Shown here in pieces: positions 43,127 to 54,924 of a stretch of 64,000 bases of DNA. The position numbers and the translations under genes are program-made. Below the pieces are notes generated by a model that had not been told where the DNA came from, searched no databases, and worked only from the letters and a program-made list of their open reading frames with translations. The DNA lies in assembly GCA_010015805.1 (NCBI GenBank), contig ML978138.1:62001-126000 (forward strand), written 5' to 3'. Every line of letters begins with the position of its first letter. The first letter of the stretch is position 1. Source of the DNA: Rhizodiscina lignyota (lineage: Eukaryota; Ascomycota; Dothideomycetes; Aulographales; Rhizodiscinaceae).

Positions 43127-43915
43127 AACGGCTCTCGCTTCCTCTTGTTACAACATTGAATGACCTGACTCGCATGATCAGTAAACGGAAATTGGCCCGA
43201 ACCGGGCTACAAAGCGCTTTTGATAGTTTTCACGAGATGTTGGATTTTGTTGAAGTTAATCAAGTTATGCAACCATGACAAAACTAGGCCAGTGCACTCG
43301 GCATACCGAGATTGATTCCAAATATGGCACTCGGGCCGAAGTCAAGAGTTCTCTTCAAGTTACGAATTAGACTAAAATTGAAAGGAGAACTAACAAGTAT
43401 CTTTCAGGGCGTGTCGTCATCAGAGACTTCGGGCTGCTGTGTTGAGCTGGCCCGGAGGACTTGTCAGGGTTGGGGTAGGGGCTGGTCCAGAGCAGAGAGA
43501 AAGTTGGACAATGAGAAGAGAAGAAGTTTCTTCTTGCATTGGAGTATTGTATAGTGGTATATCTAATTTAAACTTAAAAAGCAAGCGTATCTTAGTTCCG
43601 ATCATCGACAGCCCGTGCATGTCTGTTCATCCGATGAGGTCTGACAACATCTAAAAGGGAAGGTACAGGGCTCAGTAGCGTGCACATTGAAAGCTCAGAA
43701 AACAGAATTAGCGCACAACTCCATTAATTAACGAGCGCTATGTCAACTACTTCCAGCGTAGTTCCACGAGTTCGATTTCGTCTCGCTTCGTGTTCTCGTC
43801 GCTGCATTATCCAACGCCGAGCAACCGTCCGTTTATGGTACCATAATTCCCATGGATATCCTGTCAACAATTTCAAAACCAAAAACGCCATGCCTCATGC
43901 CAACCAAACTCAAAA
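43127..43915. other. Intergenic, no supported gene
   Basis: End of the cluster. Ordinary composition. The overlapping frames at 43312-44060 are fragmentary. Confidence 0.5.
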
Positions 43916-45774
43916 TCACCGAATCGTCCTAGCAGCAGCCATGCCATCAACCTTCTTGCTCACTCCCGCAGCTGCGCTTGAGCTGCCCGAGCCAGCCTTT
44001 TTCTCAAACACCTTCCAGAACTTCAAGCTCTCGTCCGCTGCAGCAGTCGCAAGGGTCTGACCATCGGGGCTGAGACAGGAGTGCAGCACTCTGCTCTCAT
44101 GTGCCGGGATCTCAATGTTCTTCACCAAGCTCGGGTAGCTCCAGATGCTGATGCTGTTGTCTGGGAAACCGCTCGTCGACGCAAGCTCCTTGTATTGGGT
44201 GCTCCACCTCAGCGATGTGACTTGTGAGCCGGTATCGATGGAGTTGACCCTGGCGCCTGACGTGCTGTTCCAGAAGTGGATGTGCCTGTCGTGGCTGCCA
44301 CCTCCGGTTGCGAGGAGGTTGAGCTGCCATGGGCACCAAGCGAGAGCCTTGACGGCGGCATTGTGGTTTGTCTTCTGGAACTTTGGAGTGTTGAGTGCAC
44401 GGGAGTCCCAGATGCAGACGAGGTTGTCGTTGCCTCCTGATGCGAGCTGGGCACCATCCTGACGCCATTCTAGTCCACATACTTCGCCAGTGTGAGCGGT
44501 GAGAGTGTTTGTGTGGTGCTGTGCTATGCGGACGTCGTGAGAGTGGAGTGCGCCAGTGCGGGAGCCGGTTGTGAGTGTATGCTTGTTCCAGCCTGCCGGT
44601 AGAAGTGAGTAACTGTTATTGTTGGAGATGGACAAGGAGAAGACGTACTCATGGCGCTGACTCGGCTGTCGTGGCCGAACATGCTTCTTAGCTTCGTACC
44701 CTCTTCAACATCCCAGATCTGAACCTCGCCAGAGCCCAAGCCTACAGACACATATGCACCATCACCACTCCACTTAAGAGAAGAGATGTATGTCTCTGGG
44801 ATGTCCTCGATTAACGGCGAGACAGTACCTGAATCTGCCGACCAGACGTAGACACTCTGACCAAGACCGATTGCAACCTGATTGTTACAGCTCCAGTCCA
44901 ACAAGTTGAGGTAGTAGTCGTCAACAATATTGGGAGCATCGAGGACGCGCTCTGGGCTGGTGAGGATCCGACGCCTCAGCTGTGCTGACAGTGCATTGGC
45001 GGGCTTGAGAGGACGGTTGTACTGTGATCGAAGGTCAATTGGCTTCGAAGATTCGGGCGGTGCGGGCTTGAATGCCAATATCCTGGTGTTCAAGCTGACG
45101 CCACATGCATTCGCGATAGAAGACTCGTAAGCTACAGTATTAGGCGAAGGCTTGCTGTAATTCTTGTCGTCATCCTCGTCGTCGGCAGTCCGATCATTGA
45201 GACTGAGTCCTTCCAAGCTCAGCGTGGCAGTCTCATCATCAGCACCGCGGCCACCAATGGTCTCGAATGCACCGGCGGTGGCAGCGCTTGAAGAAAGCAC
45301 TGCCGAACCATCCTGTGCAGACCTGGGGCGTCGCTTCGGCGTCGTGGTATCGAGCTTTGCGGTGCCTGCGTTAGAGATTGCTTCGCTTGCGGAGCGGTTA
45401 GGAATGAAGCGGTCAGCAGCATTGTACGCGATGCGCACGCTCGACTTGGGCCGCGGTCTGCTAGACTGTGTAGCTGTGCTTACACCGGCCTGAGTCGAGC
45501 GTGGCTTTGATGGGGTGCCTGTGCCGGTGAGTGTCCAATCAGACAGACCTAGTTCAAGCCTTCGTGGCGAATCCCGTGCAATGTTTGACTTGGCAGACTT
45601 GCGGACCCCCGAACGAGAGAGAGCTTGAGCAAACGTAGGAGTGGAGTGAATGGAGGGAGGAGTAGGTTGGTAGTTGGAGGTTTTCGGGGAGGGTGTGAGG
45701 GGCATTCGACCGCCGGCAGTCTTGGTGGTGAAGAGGCGGCCCTTGGTGGGCGTGCAAACGTCGACGGTTGCCAT
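43916..45774 (-). CDS. CDC20: Cdc20-type APC/C activator
   Basis: Exons 45774-44649 and 44592-43916 give 600 residues; the 56-nt intron (GTACGT...GGCAG) joins RVSAM(S) to WNKHTL in phase. The C-box is DRFIPNR (residues 121-127). Seven-bladed WD40 repeats start near LDAPNIVDDYYLNLLDW and include WSGDGAYVSVGLGSGEVQIWD and GEVCGLEWRQDGAQLASGG. The C-terminal IR tail reads AARTIR. Together these make an activator of the anaphase-promoting complex. The VLDAPNIVDDYYLNLLDW form favours Cdc20/Slp1 over Cdh1. The ATG at 45774 is preferred because the extra upstream codons look like leader sequence. Housekeeping, no link to the cluster. Confidence 0.92.
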
Positions 45775-46269
45775 TGCTGAACAAGAACAACTGAAAACAA
45801 GTGCAATGGGATATTGTTTTGTATTATGTATGCAGAGCAGAGCAGTTTTGAAGGGATTTTGTGGTTTTGTGGTGAGGAAGAAAAGAGGTTGCAGCAGCGG
45901 GAGAGTCGAGGTTTTATTTACATACAATGGTTGCCAGGTGAACGCACCGCACAGATGAAAACCTCTTTAAAAGCCGACCTCCGGCGCCAACGTCATAGGT
46001 TGGCCATGGCTTCTAATTTCAATTGAAAGTTTGAAACACCGAAAGGGTTTGAACTCGTGTGCTTAATGATCGCTGTGAGATTTAAAGCTGGCTCGACACT
46101 GACGACATAGACAGCCGAAAGCATCGCCGAAAGCTCAATTCAATATGCTTTGGAGCGTATCTATCAAGATTGGACAGTTTGACATTCATAGTCTGTATTA
46201 ACCTCAAAGACTATATACCGTCATGGCTCGTTATCTTAGAGTGTAGAGTTGTACTCTATCTGCAAGTGC
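45775..46269. other. Intergenic region
   Basis: 5' region of the CDC20 gene and 3' flank of the repeat-protein gene. Nothing else is seen. Confidence 0.5.
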
Positions 46270-48957
46270 CTACCGCTGCACTCGCCCATCCAAGTCCTCA
46301 ACGACCAACCACACCATCCATCCACTCCCGGTCTTCCCCGCGGGGATTGAACGAATCAGACCCGCGATTTCCTTAGTCTGTGCGTTCCTGTCGTGCTTCC
46401 AATCCTTTATAGAGTCCTTATATCTTTGCACCTCCTGCTTTAACTGGTCCTTACCCTCCTTCTGCCTCCTCCTGAACTCCTCTTGCGCGTGCTTCATCTC
46501 TCTCCTCCCGACATTATGGTTTCCATGCTTCCACTCCCTCTTGCCACGATTGTACTCCTTCTTCATCGCCCTACACGCGCGCCTGGCATCCTTTTTGTAC
46601 ATCTTGAAGCTGTACTTCCCCTCCGCTTTGAGCTTATCGGTCTGCGCCTTTGCCAGATCGTTCGCTTTCTTCTGCTGGATCTTCACCACGTCGCGCTCCT
46701 TGGCCTTCTCTCCGAGTGACAGGGTATCATCACGCGCCTTGCGTTCAATGCTGTCAACACGGCGGAGATACTCCCGCTCTGCATCGAAACGCTCGGTTTC
46801 GGCCTCATCTGCGGAGCTCTCGCTATCTGAATCGGAGTCCGAGTCGGACGATGAGCTGGACGATGAGCTGGACGAAGAGTCGTCATCCCGATCATGTCGT
46901 CGGCGATGACGGCCACCATGACGACCACCTCGCCGGCCACCGCGTCGACCATCACTACGACATCCGCCACGACCACCGTCCAAAGCCTCCTCTTGTTCGA
47001 ATGGATCAGCAGGGGAACCAAAAAAGCCGCGTCGTCCGAGAGGGCCATAAGGCCCAAAGGGACCATTAGGACCAAGCGGTCCATGACCAAGGGGCCCATG
47101 GGGATGAGGAGCTTGCTGTCCGTTCAGACCAACACCATACTGAAAATGTGGAACATATGGACCATGTGGATGTCGGAATGGCGCGCCCGGACCACGATGG
47201 GGCCCTAAGCCTGTAAGGCCATGCGGATGGAATGGCATAGGACCATGTGCACCAAGTCCTGGAGGGACATGTGCACCATAACCGGGAGGCGGTCCACGGC
47301 CACATCTCGAACCACCCATTCCGGCCCCTCCTCTTGTCCATGGACCTCCACCTCTTCGTCCGTCTCTCCCTCTCCTCCCAATCCTACCACGGCCCAGTCG
47401 CCTCTCCTCCACCTCTTCGTCGCCAGCCTCATCATCCTCATCCTGCCATTCACGTTCATTGCCGTTCTCTCTCGCTTCTCTCGCTTCCCTCTCTTCCCTG
47501 TCCCAACTCGAATCGCCCGTAAACCTTCTCTCTAGTCTCCTCCCCACATTCTCTCCCCACGTCTCCGCCCTGCGGCCTAGATTCTCGCCTCTCTCGCCCC
47601 ATTTCCGACCAAAATCCTCGCCCCACTTGCCCCACTTGCGGCCTTGGGTTTCGCCCCAGCGGTCCCATCTGTTGCCCTGGTCTTCGCCCCAGCGACTCCA
47701 GTACCGATTGATATTATCTCCCCAATCGGCCCAGGATTGAGCGTATGGATCTACAGCCCCTTGCTGTCCTTGCTGTCCTGGGTTATAGCCATCTTGCGAA
47801 CCCTCCTCGACAGTGTCGAGTGGAGGTGCTGTGGCTGCTGTGGTTGGTTGTGCCCTGGCGGGATCGATTGTGTGGTATGAGGGGAGGGAGCTGTTAGTGA
47901 AGACGGTATCTCTGTTTCCAGGCTGTGTGGGGATTGTGCCAGTCTGTTGCTCTGGGCCAGCAGAGTTGCCCACTGGACGCCTCTGCAGCTCTGCATGATC
48001 AGGGCTGGCAGCGAATACATTGCTCGTCGGGCTTGCGGGAGCGGGAACATCCCAGCTCAGCGTTTCGGTGTACGGCTCCAAGGCTTTGCTGGCCACTTTG
48101 GCATCTTCGGCTTTCCAGACTGCCTTTCGAAGCTTATTTATGATCTGTCGCTCCGATCGATCTCTCGGAAGTGGAAGGAGGTATATGAGTTGTGGTAGCG
48201 TCCGAAGTGTTGCTTGTAGCTTGCGTGGAGCGAAGAAAGTGGCGTTTGCGCGATCGAAATATCTCTGAAGGATATCCGACGCAGGTGGTGGGGTTTCGCC
48301 TACTGGATCCGCAAGGTGCAGAAGCGCTTGCTGTGCCTCGATTGGGCTCGGAGCAGATGAGAGGAGCGTGTTGATACCATCGATGAACATCATGAATTCG
48401 CCGGGATTTATGCTGTGAGAATGGAGGCCCTTGCAATATGCGCGTGCAAAGCCGGTTGTCTCTGGAGAATAGGCTGGTGGAATGACGATTCTGCGGGCAA
48501 GCTGCCCTGCGTAGCGAATATCAGCATCTGGTCGGTTTCGTGAAAACGAGAGAATATCGCTAAGTAGTGCATTGATGCGGTTCGCCTCGGCGCTGCCAGT
48601 CGTCGCTCCCCTGGCTGGTGTAGGGAAGCCATTTTGTGTATTTCCTTGCGGATGGTTGTTTGTGCTCTGACTAGGTTCGAGAACTAGTCGCCGTATCTCC
48701 AGGTCGTTTGGATTCGGGCTAGCTGGGCTTCGGTCGCCGGTGCTTGCGTGCGAGAGCGCCTCCGCTTGTGCTTCCTCGTACGTGGGAGGAAGGTCGTCGT
48801 CGCCGTCTAGGTGGCGTGAGCTCGAAGGGGTGAGGATTTGATTGCCATCATGCTGCTCGAAATCCGAGTCGTCGAAGTCTTCGGGGACAGTCGTAGCGCG
48901 GGGTTGGAAGGGTCGATTCGTTAGTATCGGGGGAGGAGTTGACGGAGCCTTCTCCAT
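46270..48957 (-). CDS. Large PPxY protein with 11-residue Trp/Gly repeats
   Basis: Single exon of 895 residues; no named family recognised. Residues 57-60 form PPTY in LPPTYEEAQ, a WW-domain (Rsp5-type) ligand. About residues 125-300 form a helical, conserved-looking domain (RINALLSDILSFSR, AYCKGLHSHSINPGEFMMFIDG). Residues 412-477 are six tandem 11-residue units. Next come Arg/Gly-rich (GRRGRDGRRGG) and His/Gly/Pro-rich stretches (about 540-660), an acidic Ser/Asp run (DDDSSSSSSSSSSSD) and a basic helical C-terminus (about 750-870). Such mixed composition suits a scaffold or RNA-linked or membrane-linked protein. The frame is intact over 2.7 kb. Confidence 0.75.
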   Translation of the reverse strand: MEKAPSTPPPILTNRPFQPRATTVPEDFDDSDFEQHDGNQILTPSSSRHLDGDDDLPPTYEEAQAEALSHASTGDRSPASPNPNDLEIRRLVLEPSQSTNNHPQGNTQNGFPTPARGATTGSAEANRINALLSDILSFSRNRPDADIRYAGQLARRIVIPPAYSPETTGFARAYCKGLHSHSINPGEFMMFIDGINTLLSSAPSPIEAQQALLHLADPVGETPPPASDILQRYFDRANATFFAPRKLQATLRTLPQLIYLLPLPRDRSERQIINKLRKAVWKAEDAKVASKALEPYTETLSWDVPAPASPTSNVFAASPDHAELQRRPVGNSAGPEQQTGTIPTQPGNRDTVFTNSSLPSYHTIDPARAQPTTAATAPPLDTVEEGSQDGYNPGQQGQQGAVDPYAQSWADWGDNINRYWSRWGEDQGNRWDRWGETQGRKWGKWGEDFGRKWGERGENLGRRAETWGENVGRRLERRFTGDSSWDREEREAREARENGNEREWQDEDDEAGDEEVEERRLGRGRIGRRGRDGRRGGGPWTRGGAGMGGSRCGRGPPPGYGAHVPPGLGAHGPMPFHPHGLTGLGPHRGPGAPFRHPHGPYVPHFQYGVGLNGQQAPHPHGPLGHGPLGPNGPFGPYGPLGRRGFFGSPADPFEQEEALDGGRGGCRSDGRRGGRRGGRHGGRHRRRHDRDDDSSSSSSSSSSSDSDSDSDSESSADEAETERFDAEREYLRRVDSIERKARDDTLSLGEKAKERDVVKIQQKKANDLAKAQTDKLKAEGKYSFKMYKKDARRACRAMKKEYNRGKREWKHGNHNVGRREMKHAQEEFRRRQKEGKDQLKQEVQRYKDSIKDWKHDRNAQTKEIAGLIRSIPAGKTGSGWMVWLVVEDLDGRVQR
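47527..47724 (-). repeat. Six tandem 33-bp units encoding 11-residue repeats
   Basis: The units read WGDNINRYWSR, WGEDQGNRWDR, WGETQGRKWGK, WGEDFGRKWGE, RGENLGRRAET and WGENVGRRLER (residues 412-477). The consensus is W-G-E-x-x-G-R-x-W-x-x. Eleven-residue periodicity is that of 3-11 (alpha-11/3) amphipathic helices. Confidence 0.9.
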
Positions 48958-50540
48958 CGTGTCCAGGGAGACTCAATTCCGATGGTAGGTTATTCTCAAT
49001 ATTGTAGGAAAGGAATTGCAAACTTGAGAGGATGGAAAAGATAACGCAGTCGAAGTTGAGAGAGCTGTACTTATCAGACAGAAAGGGAATACGAAGTAAA
49101 AAGGGTGGAGTGAGGCTTAGCACGTTTAGTACCCGACACTCCACGAACCCAAGCTTCGATTAAAAGCCTCACAGCAACGAGTGTTGCACTTTCTCTTGGC
49201 TTCTGTGAGTCTTCGTTGCCTGCCAGCGAGCTACTGTTAGCTGCAACGGTGGTTGGTTTGCAGTGCATAATCCGCGTCATCAGACGCCCTGCTTGTGCCT
49301 GATGGCTCTGGGGTGACGCAGCTCTCGCTGCCGGTGAACACCAGGGATGCGGAGTCTCTGCGCGCCCATTGGATGAGGCGCCCGTCTCTACGCGTCGTCG
49401 GCCGCGTGTTTAACGCCGACGCGACGGAGATGGATGAAAGTGCACTGAGCAGAGGGGACTCGTACGTATGCTTTAACTCTCTAAGTAATGGTAAGGAAGC
49501 TTGATCAGCTCAAGCTCATAGTGAACAGATTTCACTTGCTTCTTTCACATTGCTCACTCGCTCGACAAACAGCAAAGTTAATGTTCAGGGGATGTCGCAA
49601 GAGCCGGGGGAACAATTTGAAGGCTGCACGAAGCAGCGAAGGGCATTCTCCTCTGAAGGCTAGCATTGTTAAGAGCTGAAGAGAGAGATGTGGACAGAGT
49701 CGTCTACCGGATCACAAAGGTTAGGGAGGCTTAAAATTATATTGACCTCACAGCTATGAACAGGTTCGCTGTCTCCCGGAGAGTCCTTTGTACCGGCGAC
49801 ACTGTAAATCAACCCAGTCCTTTGAAATCTCTGGAAAACCAGCGTTTCGCGTGCCACAAACCGGATACTCCAATAGTCGAGGACTTTCAATGAAAGGTGT
49901 CCTCTGGTCTGACGCCGCTCTCGTCAACAAGAATGCACTTTTAAGGGAAATTCGGGCGTGAACAGCTCCGAGGATATTTTCAAAGCTGTTCTGGTAAGAT
50001 TTGTGGCGCTCGCATACTTCCTACAGCCCAGCAAAGCTTTTGTATAAACTTGTACCATCGGCCTGCTCGATACGTGTAACGATACCTTTCACGATGGCGA
50101 GAATAGCTGTGATAGCATTGCGTGGAGACATTAGAAAAGAGTACGTCGTCCAGCCACAGGCCTTGTATCATATGATATATCAGCACTAAGCATACACTTC
50201 TTGCTCTGTATATGGCCTCGAAAGCAAATCACGATACGAGATCAGGGCAGGGCTAGGGGAACTTCCTTTATCCCTTAACTCGAAAGCTCAAGCCGTGTTA
50301 GATCGCCTACTGCGCCGCTGCCTGGGTCGATTTCTGCGTAGTACGGATTTCACCGATGAGATCAAGCGGTTCGGTCATTCGCCTGGCGACTCATGATATG
50401 TAGCACACATACTGTTGATCGGATTCCTGCAATGAAGACAGCATTTTTCATATGTGCGGCCTTAACTAGCGTTCATCCTACCCTTCAAGTTTGTAAACAA
50501 GTATGATAAACCCTCCGCTAGTATTCTTATTGTACACCTA
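48958..50540. other. Intergenic, no supported gene
   Basis: About 1.6 kb of normal composition. It contains the promoter of the repeat-protein gene and short unsupported frames. No RNA gene was found. Confidence 0.5.
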
Positions 50541-51122
50541 CTACGCTCCTTCGCTCTTAACCCTTTCTTTCACCTTCGCCAACCTTTCCAAATTCTCCTT
50601 CGACCAAACCTCCTTCACATCGTACTGTTCCTTCACCGATCTAGCTCCCTCAGGTATAGCGTACCAAGGCAACTTCGTGCTCGTGAAGATGTGCATATCT
50701 GGCGTGAGCCATTCTGGATACTTGTCCAGTGTCCCAGTCCTCACGAAACGCATATGCCGTCCGAAGTTTGGGTAGTGCGAGAAGATGGCGATATAGCACG
50801 ACCCGCATCTTGCACTTGGAGACGTCAATTGAGCCTCATTTTATCGCACGCTCGCGGAATTGGATTTAAAAGCTCACATCTTCTGCGCTCTGCCACTCGC
50901 GCCGGGCGTGTCGACAAGTAGCATCTCACCCTCTCCCGCTGTGATGGTGACATTCTCCGTCTCGATGGCATAATTCGTCGCATGAGCAGTGCCAGTCTCG
51001 CGCTGGCAGTAAGTACAGTGGCAGGCATTGACGGCCATCGGTGGAGCTTCAAGTCTGCATCGAAGCTTACCGCACGCACAGCCGCCTTCGAGTGGAGTAA
51101 ATGGGGTTGGCGCTTCAGGCAT
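50541..51122 (-). CDS. GFA/CENP-V domain protein
   Basis: Exons 51122-50878 and 50814-50541 encode 172 residues; the 63-nt intron (ATGTGAGC donor, CCAAG acceptor) keeps phase. Zinc ligands sit in GGCACGKLRCR and CHCTYCQRETGTAHA, then ARCGSC (second exon), matching the glutathione-dependent formaldehyde-activating (GFA) family with its Cys-rich motifs. Family members bind zinc and often glutathione; most fungal copies have no tested function. Small, cytosolic, no signal peptide. The C-terminal helix is charged. Confidence 0.87.
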
Positions 51123-53135
51123 ACCGAAATCGTTGAATTGGGGAGAAATTGATATGAATTGAGACGGCTGCTATCAGCGAATGTGAAAGGTTTGGTGGGA
51201 ACAAAGTACAGTGGAGAGGAGAATTGCGAGATGCCATTTCGAAGGACCTCGGAGACTTAGAAGATCTACGGATATACGGTGAGCACGCAACGCTGTCTCT
51301 TGAGGTTTCTTGAGTCACAGCTGTTCACGATGGTAACTGCAAATTCTTGGCTCCAAATGAAAACGCTCGTTTGTGACATACAATGGTCCAAGCAAAAGCA
51401 GGTCGGAGTTGAGGAAATGGAGTGTATCGCAACCGGCCAATCGCTCGTTGCTGGAGCCTGGTGTGCCGTGCCTTCCTTATGGATGTCTCCGAATGCAGAC
51501 GTCGAACTCCGATTCACGCCCTGCCGAAGTACAAAAGCGCGCAAACAAGCCTCGACGGCGCCGTTTTCAAGGTCTGGCATGCAAGCGATGACTCCTTTCG
51601 ACTTGCCGCTTCTTGTAAACTTGGTAGGGCGTCACTGACCCTGCATCAAAGAGTGACATTGGTAAGCAGCAATTCAAGCCCCCGCCCATCGCGAACCACT
51701 TCGAGATTATTGTTCGGCAGCAATTCATGTCCTTGCAAGCCGCTTTATTGGTTTATTATGTCTGGGGAAGGAATACTTGTTCCACTGTTCAATTGATCAT
51801 CAAAGTTGCGTTGAGTGGTCCCAGGTCGATTTCAAATATCGTATGGACGAACAATGCAGTTACGAAAGTGTCTCGTGCTAAATATGTTCTTGGGTGCATT
51901 TCTTCTGCTAAGAGCGAATAATAGACAAGGTTCCTGAGAGCTTACACAGCACTTTTCGGAGTCCAGTACCGTCACGGCCGTCGTGATCACCAGTCAGGCT
52001 GACAGGCATATGATGGCGGAACAGCTGCGTCGATGGTTACGGAAAAGTTGAGCCATGAAGAGTCACGTTCAAGCATCAATACCCGGGCCTTCTAGGTTGT
52101 CTACGCCCCTCAGTCAAGACAGTTCAGGGCCGTGGAAGCTGTACACTTCTAACACATGGCGTCGAAAGCATACCAAATCAAGCCTCCAGAGGTGCTCTTG
52201 CTGGCGCTGAAGAAGGAATATCATTTCTGCAATGTTCATTCGAGTTTCGGGCGAGTCGACTTTTCCTCACCCCTGAGCCAGCATACCGCGACTCCTTATT
52301 GGCGTGACTGTGCGGACGTACTGAAAGCCATCGTCTTACAACCGAAATGAGGCATTAGGATCGGAGCTTAACGATTCAAAGTTTGATCGCCGATTTGTGA
52401 CCAGACGGAACTTCTCGAACTCCACGTGCCTGCGAGGACTTCGCTCGATTTTCGCCCAGCAGGGCCAGTCCCACAATAATGGCGGAAATCCCACTAAAGC
52501 TAATGAGGAAATGTTTAGAGCGACATCTTCAGCGTCAAACTCCTCGCCGTCCTGACCGGTCTTGAATATATTGCGCCATGTTCAGCATCCATCATCTCAC
52601 CGTCATGATGTTCGCCATCTCAAAGCACTCAAACGCCATTGGTAATTGTCTCAAGCCGGTGATTGTTAATCGGCCTCTTGCAAGCATTTGTATGTAAGTC
52701 GCCCAGAGAGGCAAATCTTATACCGATGGGCACCAAGTGGGGTCTGAGCGTTCCCCGGGTGTGTGCATGTTCGTTCTCCTTGCCGTGCAGATGGTGTGAA
52801 GGTGACTCAGGCAGAATCTTGCTCACAGAACATGAAAAGGGCGCGAGCCCTGGACATGTATGCCTGCTTTCGCAATGGTCATCTACATCCACGGGTCCTC
52901 TTTCAAGTCGTGTGATACTCGTTCTCTTTTTACTCAGTCAATTTCTCATTGCAGGTTGTCTTCATTGACGTGACGTGCCCTTGATATCAGCGCGCATCCC
53001 CCGCAATCGAAGCAATTCCCTGTCCCGATCTAGCGCAAACCACCTGTATCAAAGATAAAGAGCTGTGCGGGGAGAGGGCCACACAGGTGGACGAAGCTTT
53101 CACAAGACTGCAAGCGGTCACACGTGCCTCTCGCC
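51123..53135. other. Long intergenic region, no supported gene
   Basis: About 2 kb holding only short frames (for example 51279-51638) without motifs. It includes the arrestin-like gene's promoter, and a CT-rich segment near 52960-53130 before its start. Confidence 0.5.
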
Positions 53136-54902
53136 ATGACTTCACCAGTCACCTTCCCACCTGCCTCGATGCCCGCCATCTCCTTTCAATCGCCGCGACC
53201 TCTCGCGCTGGACTTGAAGATGAGGAACATATCACTGCTCAATAAGCCGCATATCGACGTCCAATTGAATCGCACGGAAGGCATCTATGGCGAGTACATT
53301 ACATCCTTTGTCACACTGGACCAGATCGAGGGCATGGTACATATCTCGGCGAAGCATGATACCAAATTCGATGATATCGAGATTGCCTTTGTCGGTGAGT
53401 CTCAATCCTTCAATTAATTGCTATCTCAATCCATTACCAGCTCCCACATTATATGAAATCCATGAAATCTAACCCCCCCCCTAGGCATAACAAAGACCTT
53501 CGTCGACCGCCTCTCCGCTGCCCCAACCCTCTCCGGCCGCGCAGAAGCAACGCACCGCTTCCTCCGCCTCATCCAACCCATGAACCCCGACCTCTTCCCC
53601 ACCCCTCGAATCCTCGAAGCAGGTCGCACCTACTCCTTCCCCTTCACCTTCGTCGTGCCCGACCGGCTCCTCCCACGCGCCTGCCCGCACCGCGTGCGCA
53701 ACGACCACATCCGGGAGCAGCACCTACAACTCCCCCCATCGCTAGGTGAGGCCGAGCTGTCAGGCTACGGTGGGAAGCTGCTCGACGACTTGGCGCCAGA
53801 GATGGCGAAAATCACATACGCAGTGCGGGTGACGATCTCGCGAACAAAGGAGCGCGAGGACGACGACATCGAGACCATCATCGCGGAGAAGAGCCGCAAG
53901 ATACGCATCAAGCCGTCCTTCGACGAGCACCCTCCTCTCTCGATCAACCCCGCCGAAGACGAGTACTCCCTCCGCACAGAGAAGTCCGTCCGCCGCGGGC
54001 TGCTACGTCCCAAGACCGGGCGCCTGGTCATGGAGTCCGCGCAGCCCCGCGCACTCATGCTGCCCCACCGCAACCCCGACCCCATGGTGACCACGATGCT
54101 GCGCGTGAACCTACGCTTCGACCCCGTCGACGAGGCTCAAGAGCCGCCGAAGCTGTGCAACCTCGTCAGCAAGATGAAGGTGACGACGTTCTTCGCGTCC
54201 GCGCCTCGGCATGTCGTGCCAGTGCGCGCGAATACGCAGATGGACTTCTCCCAGGGCTTCCACGCGCAGACAGTGCCGCTCGCGCAGCGCTGCGTGTCGA
54301 ACATCGCATGGATGCGGCACACGCCGTCGTCGCGCAACTCGTCGACTTCGACAACGCCCGAGCCATCGAGCCCAATCGAGCGTCGGGATTCGGCGTTGAG
54401 CAATGGGTCGGCGTCGCTGGATCTGACGCACCAGGCGTCTGCAAGTAGCGCGTACAGCGAGGACCGCTGCGCGACATACCACACTGCGCACGTCCTGGTC
54501 CCGATCTCCCTCCCGCCAACGAAGAACTTCGTCCCCACCTTCCACACCTGCCTGATCTCGCGCGTCTACGCCATCTCGCTCCACCTCTCCCTCGCCAGCT
54601 CAAAAGCGTCTCCCTCACAAACGTTATCCCTCCGCGTACCCATCCAAATCGCGCAGGAGGGCAGTCCCGCGCACGAACACGCGCGGCGGATGAGCATGCG
54701 CATGGAGGAGGCGGGGTGGGAGGTCGACGAAGTGTTTGAGCCGCGGCGGATGACGGTGGTGGGAGAGGAGGTGCTGGGCAGAAATGAGGCGCTTGGTGGT
54801 AGCGGTGGGGAGCAGCCGCCAGGGTATGAGGTTTTCGGTGGTGCGGCTGGGGTGCCGGGGTATACGAGGAATGTGGGGTTTGGGGTTATGGTTGTGGGAT
54901 GA
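53136..54902 (+). CDS. Arrestin-related adaptor with PPxY motif
   Basis: Exons 53136-53394 and 53485-54902 give 558 residues. The 90-nt intron has GTGAGT and ends in a C9 run before TAG; it joins AFVG to ITKTFVDRLS in phase. The N-terminal 90 residues (ISFQSPRPLALDLKMRNISLL, VTLDQIEGMVHIS) form an arrestin-N strand set; TYSFPFTFVVPDRLLP fits the middle, and an arrestin-C-like part follows residue 240. A Ser-rich loop (about 330-380) and the C-terminal PPGYEVF (a WW-domain ligand) point to an Rsp5 adaptor. Such proteins target plasma-membrane transporters for ubiquitination. The ATG at 53136 is the first in frame; the codon at 53124 is GTG. Confidence 0.88.
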
Positions 54903-54924
54903 GGGCGCGATGATGCAGTGTTGG

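Noticed and set aside
46683-47341. Other-frame ORFs over the repeat-protein gene
   Set aside because: Shadows of a low-complexity gene whose own frame spans 2.7 kb.
51279-51638. 119-codon frame in the long intergenic region
   Set aside because: No motif; an equally long frame lies opposite on the other strand.
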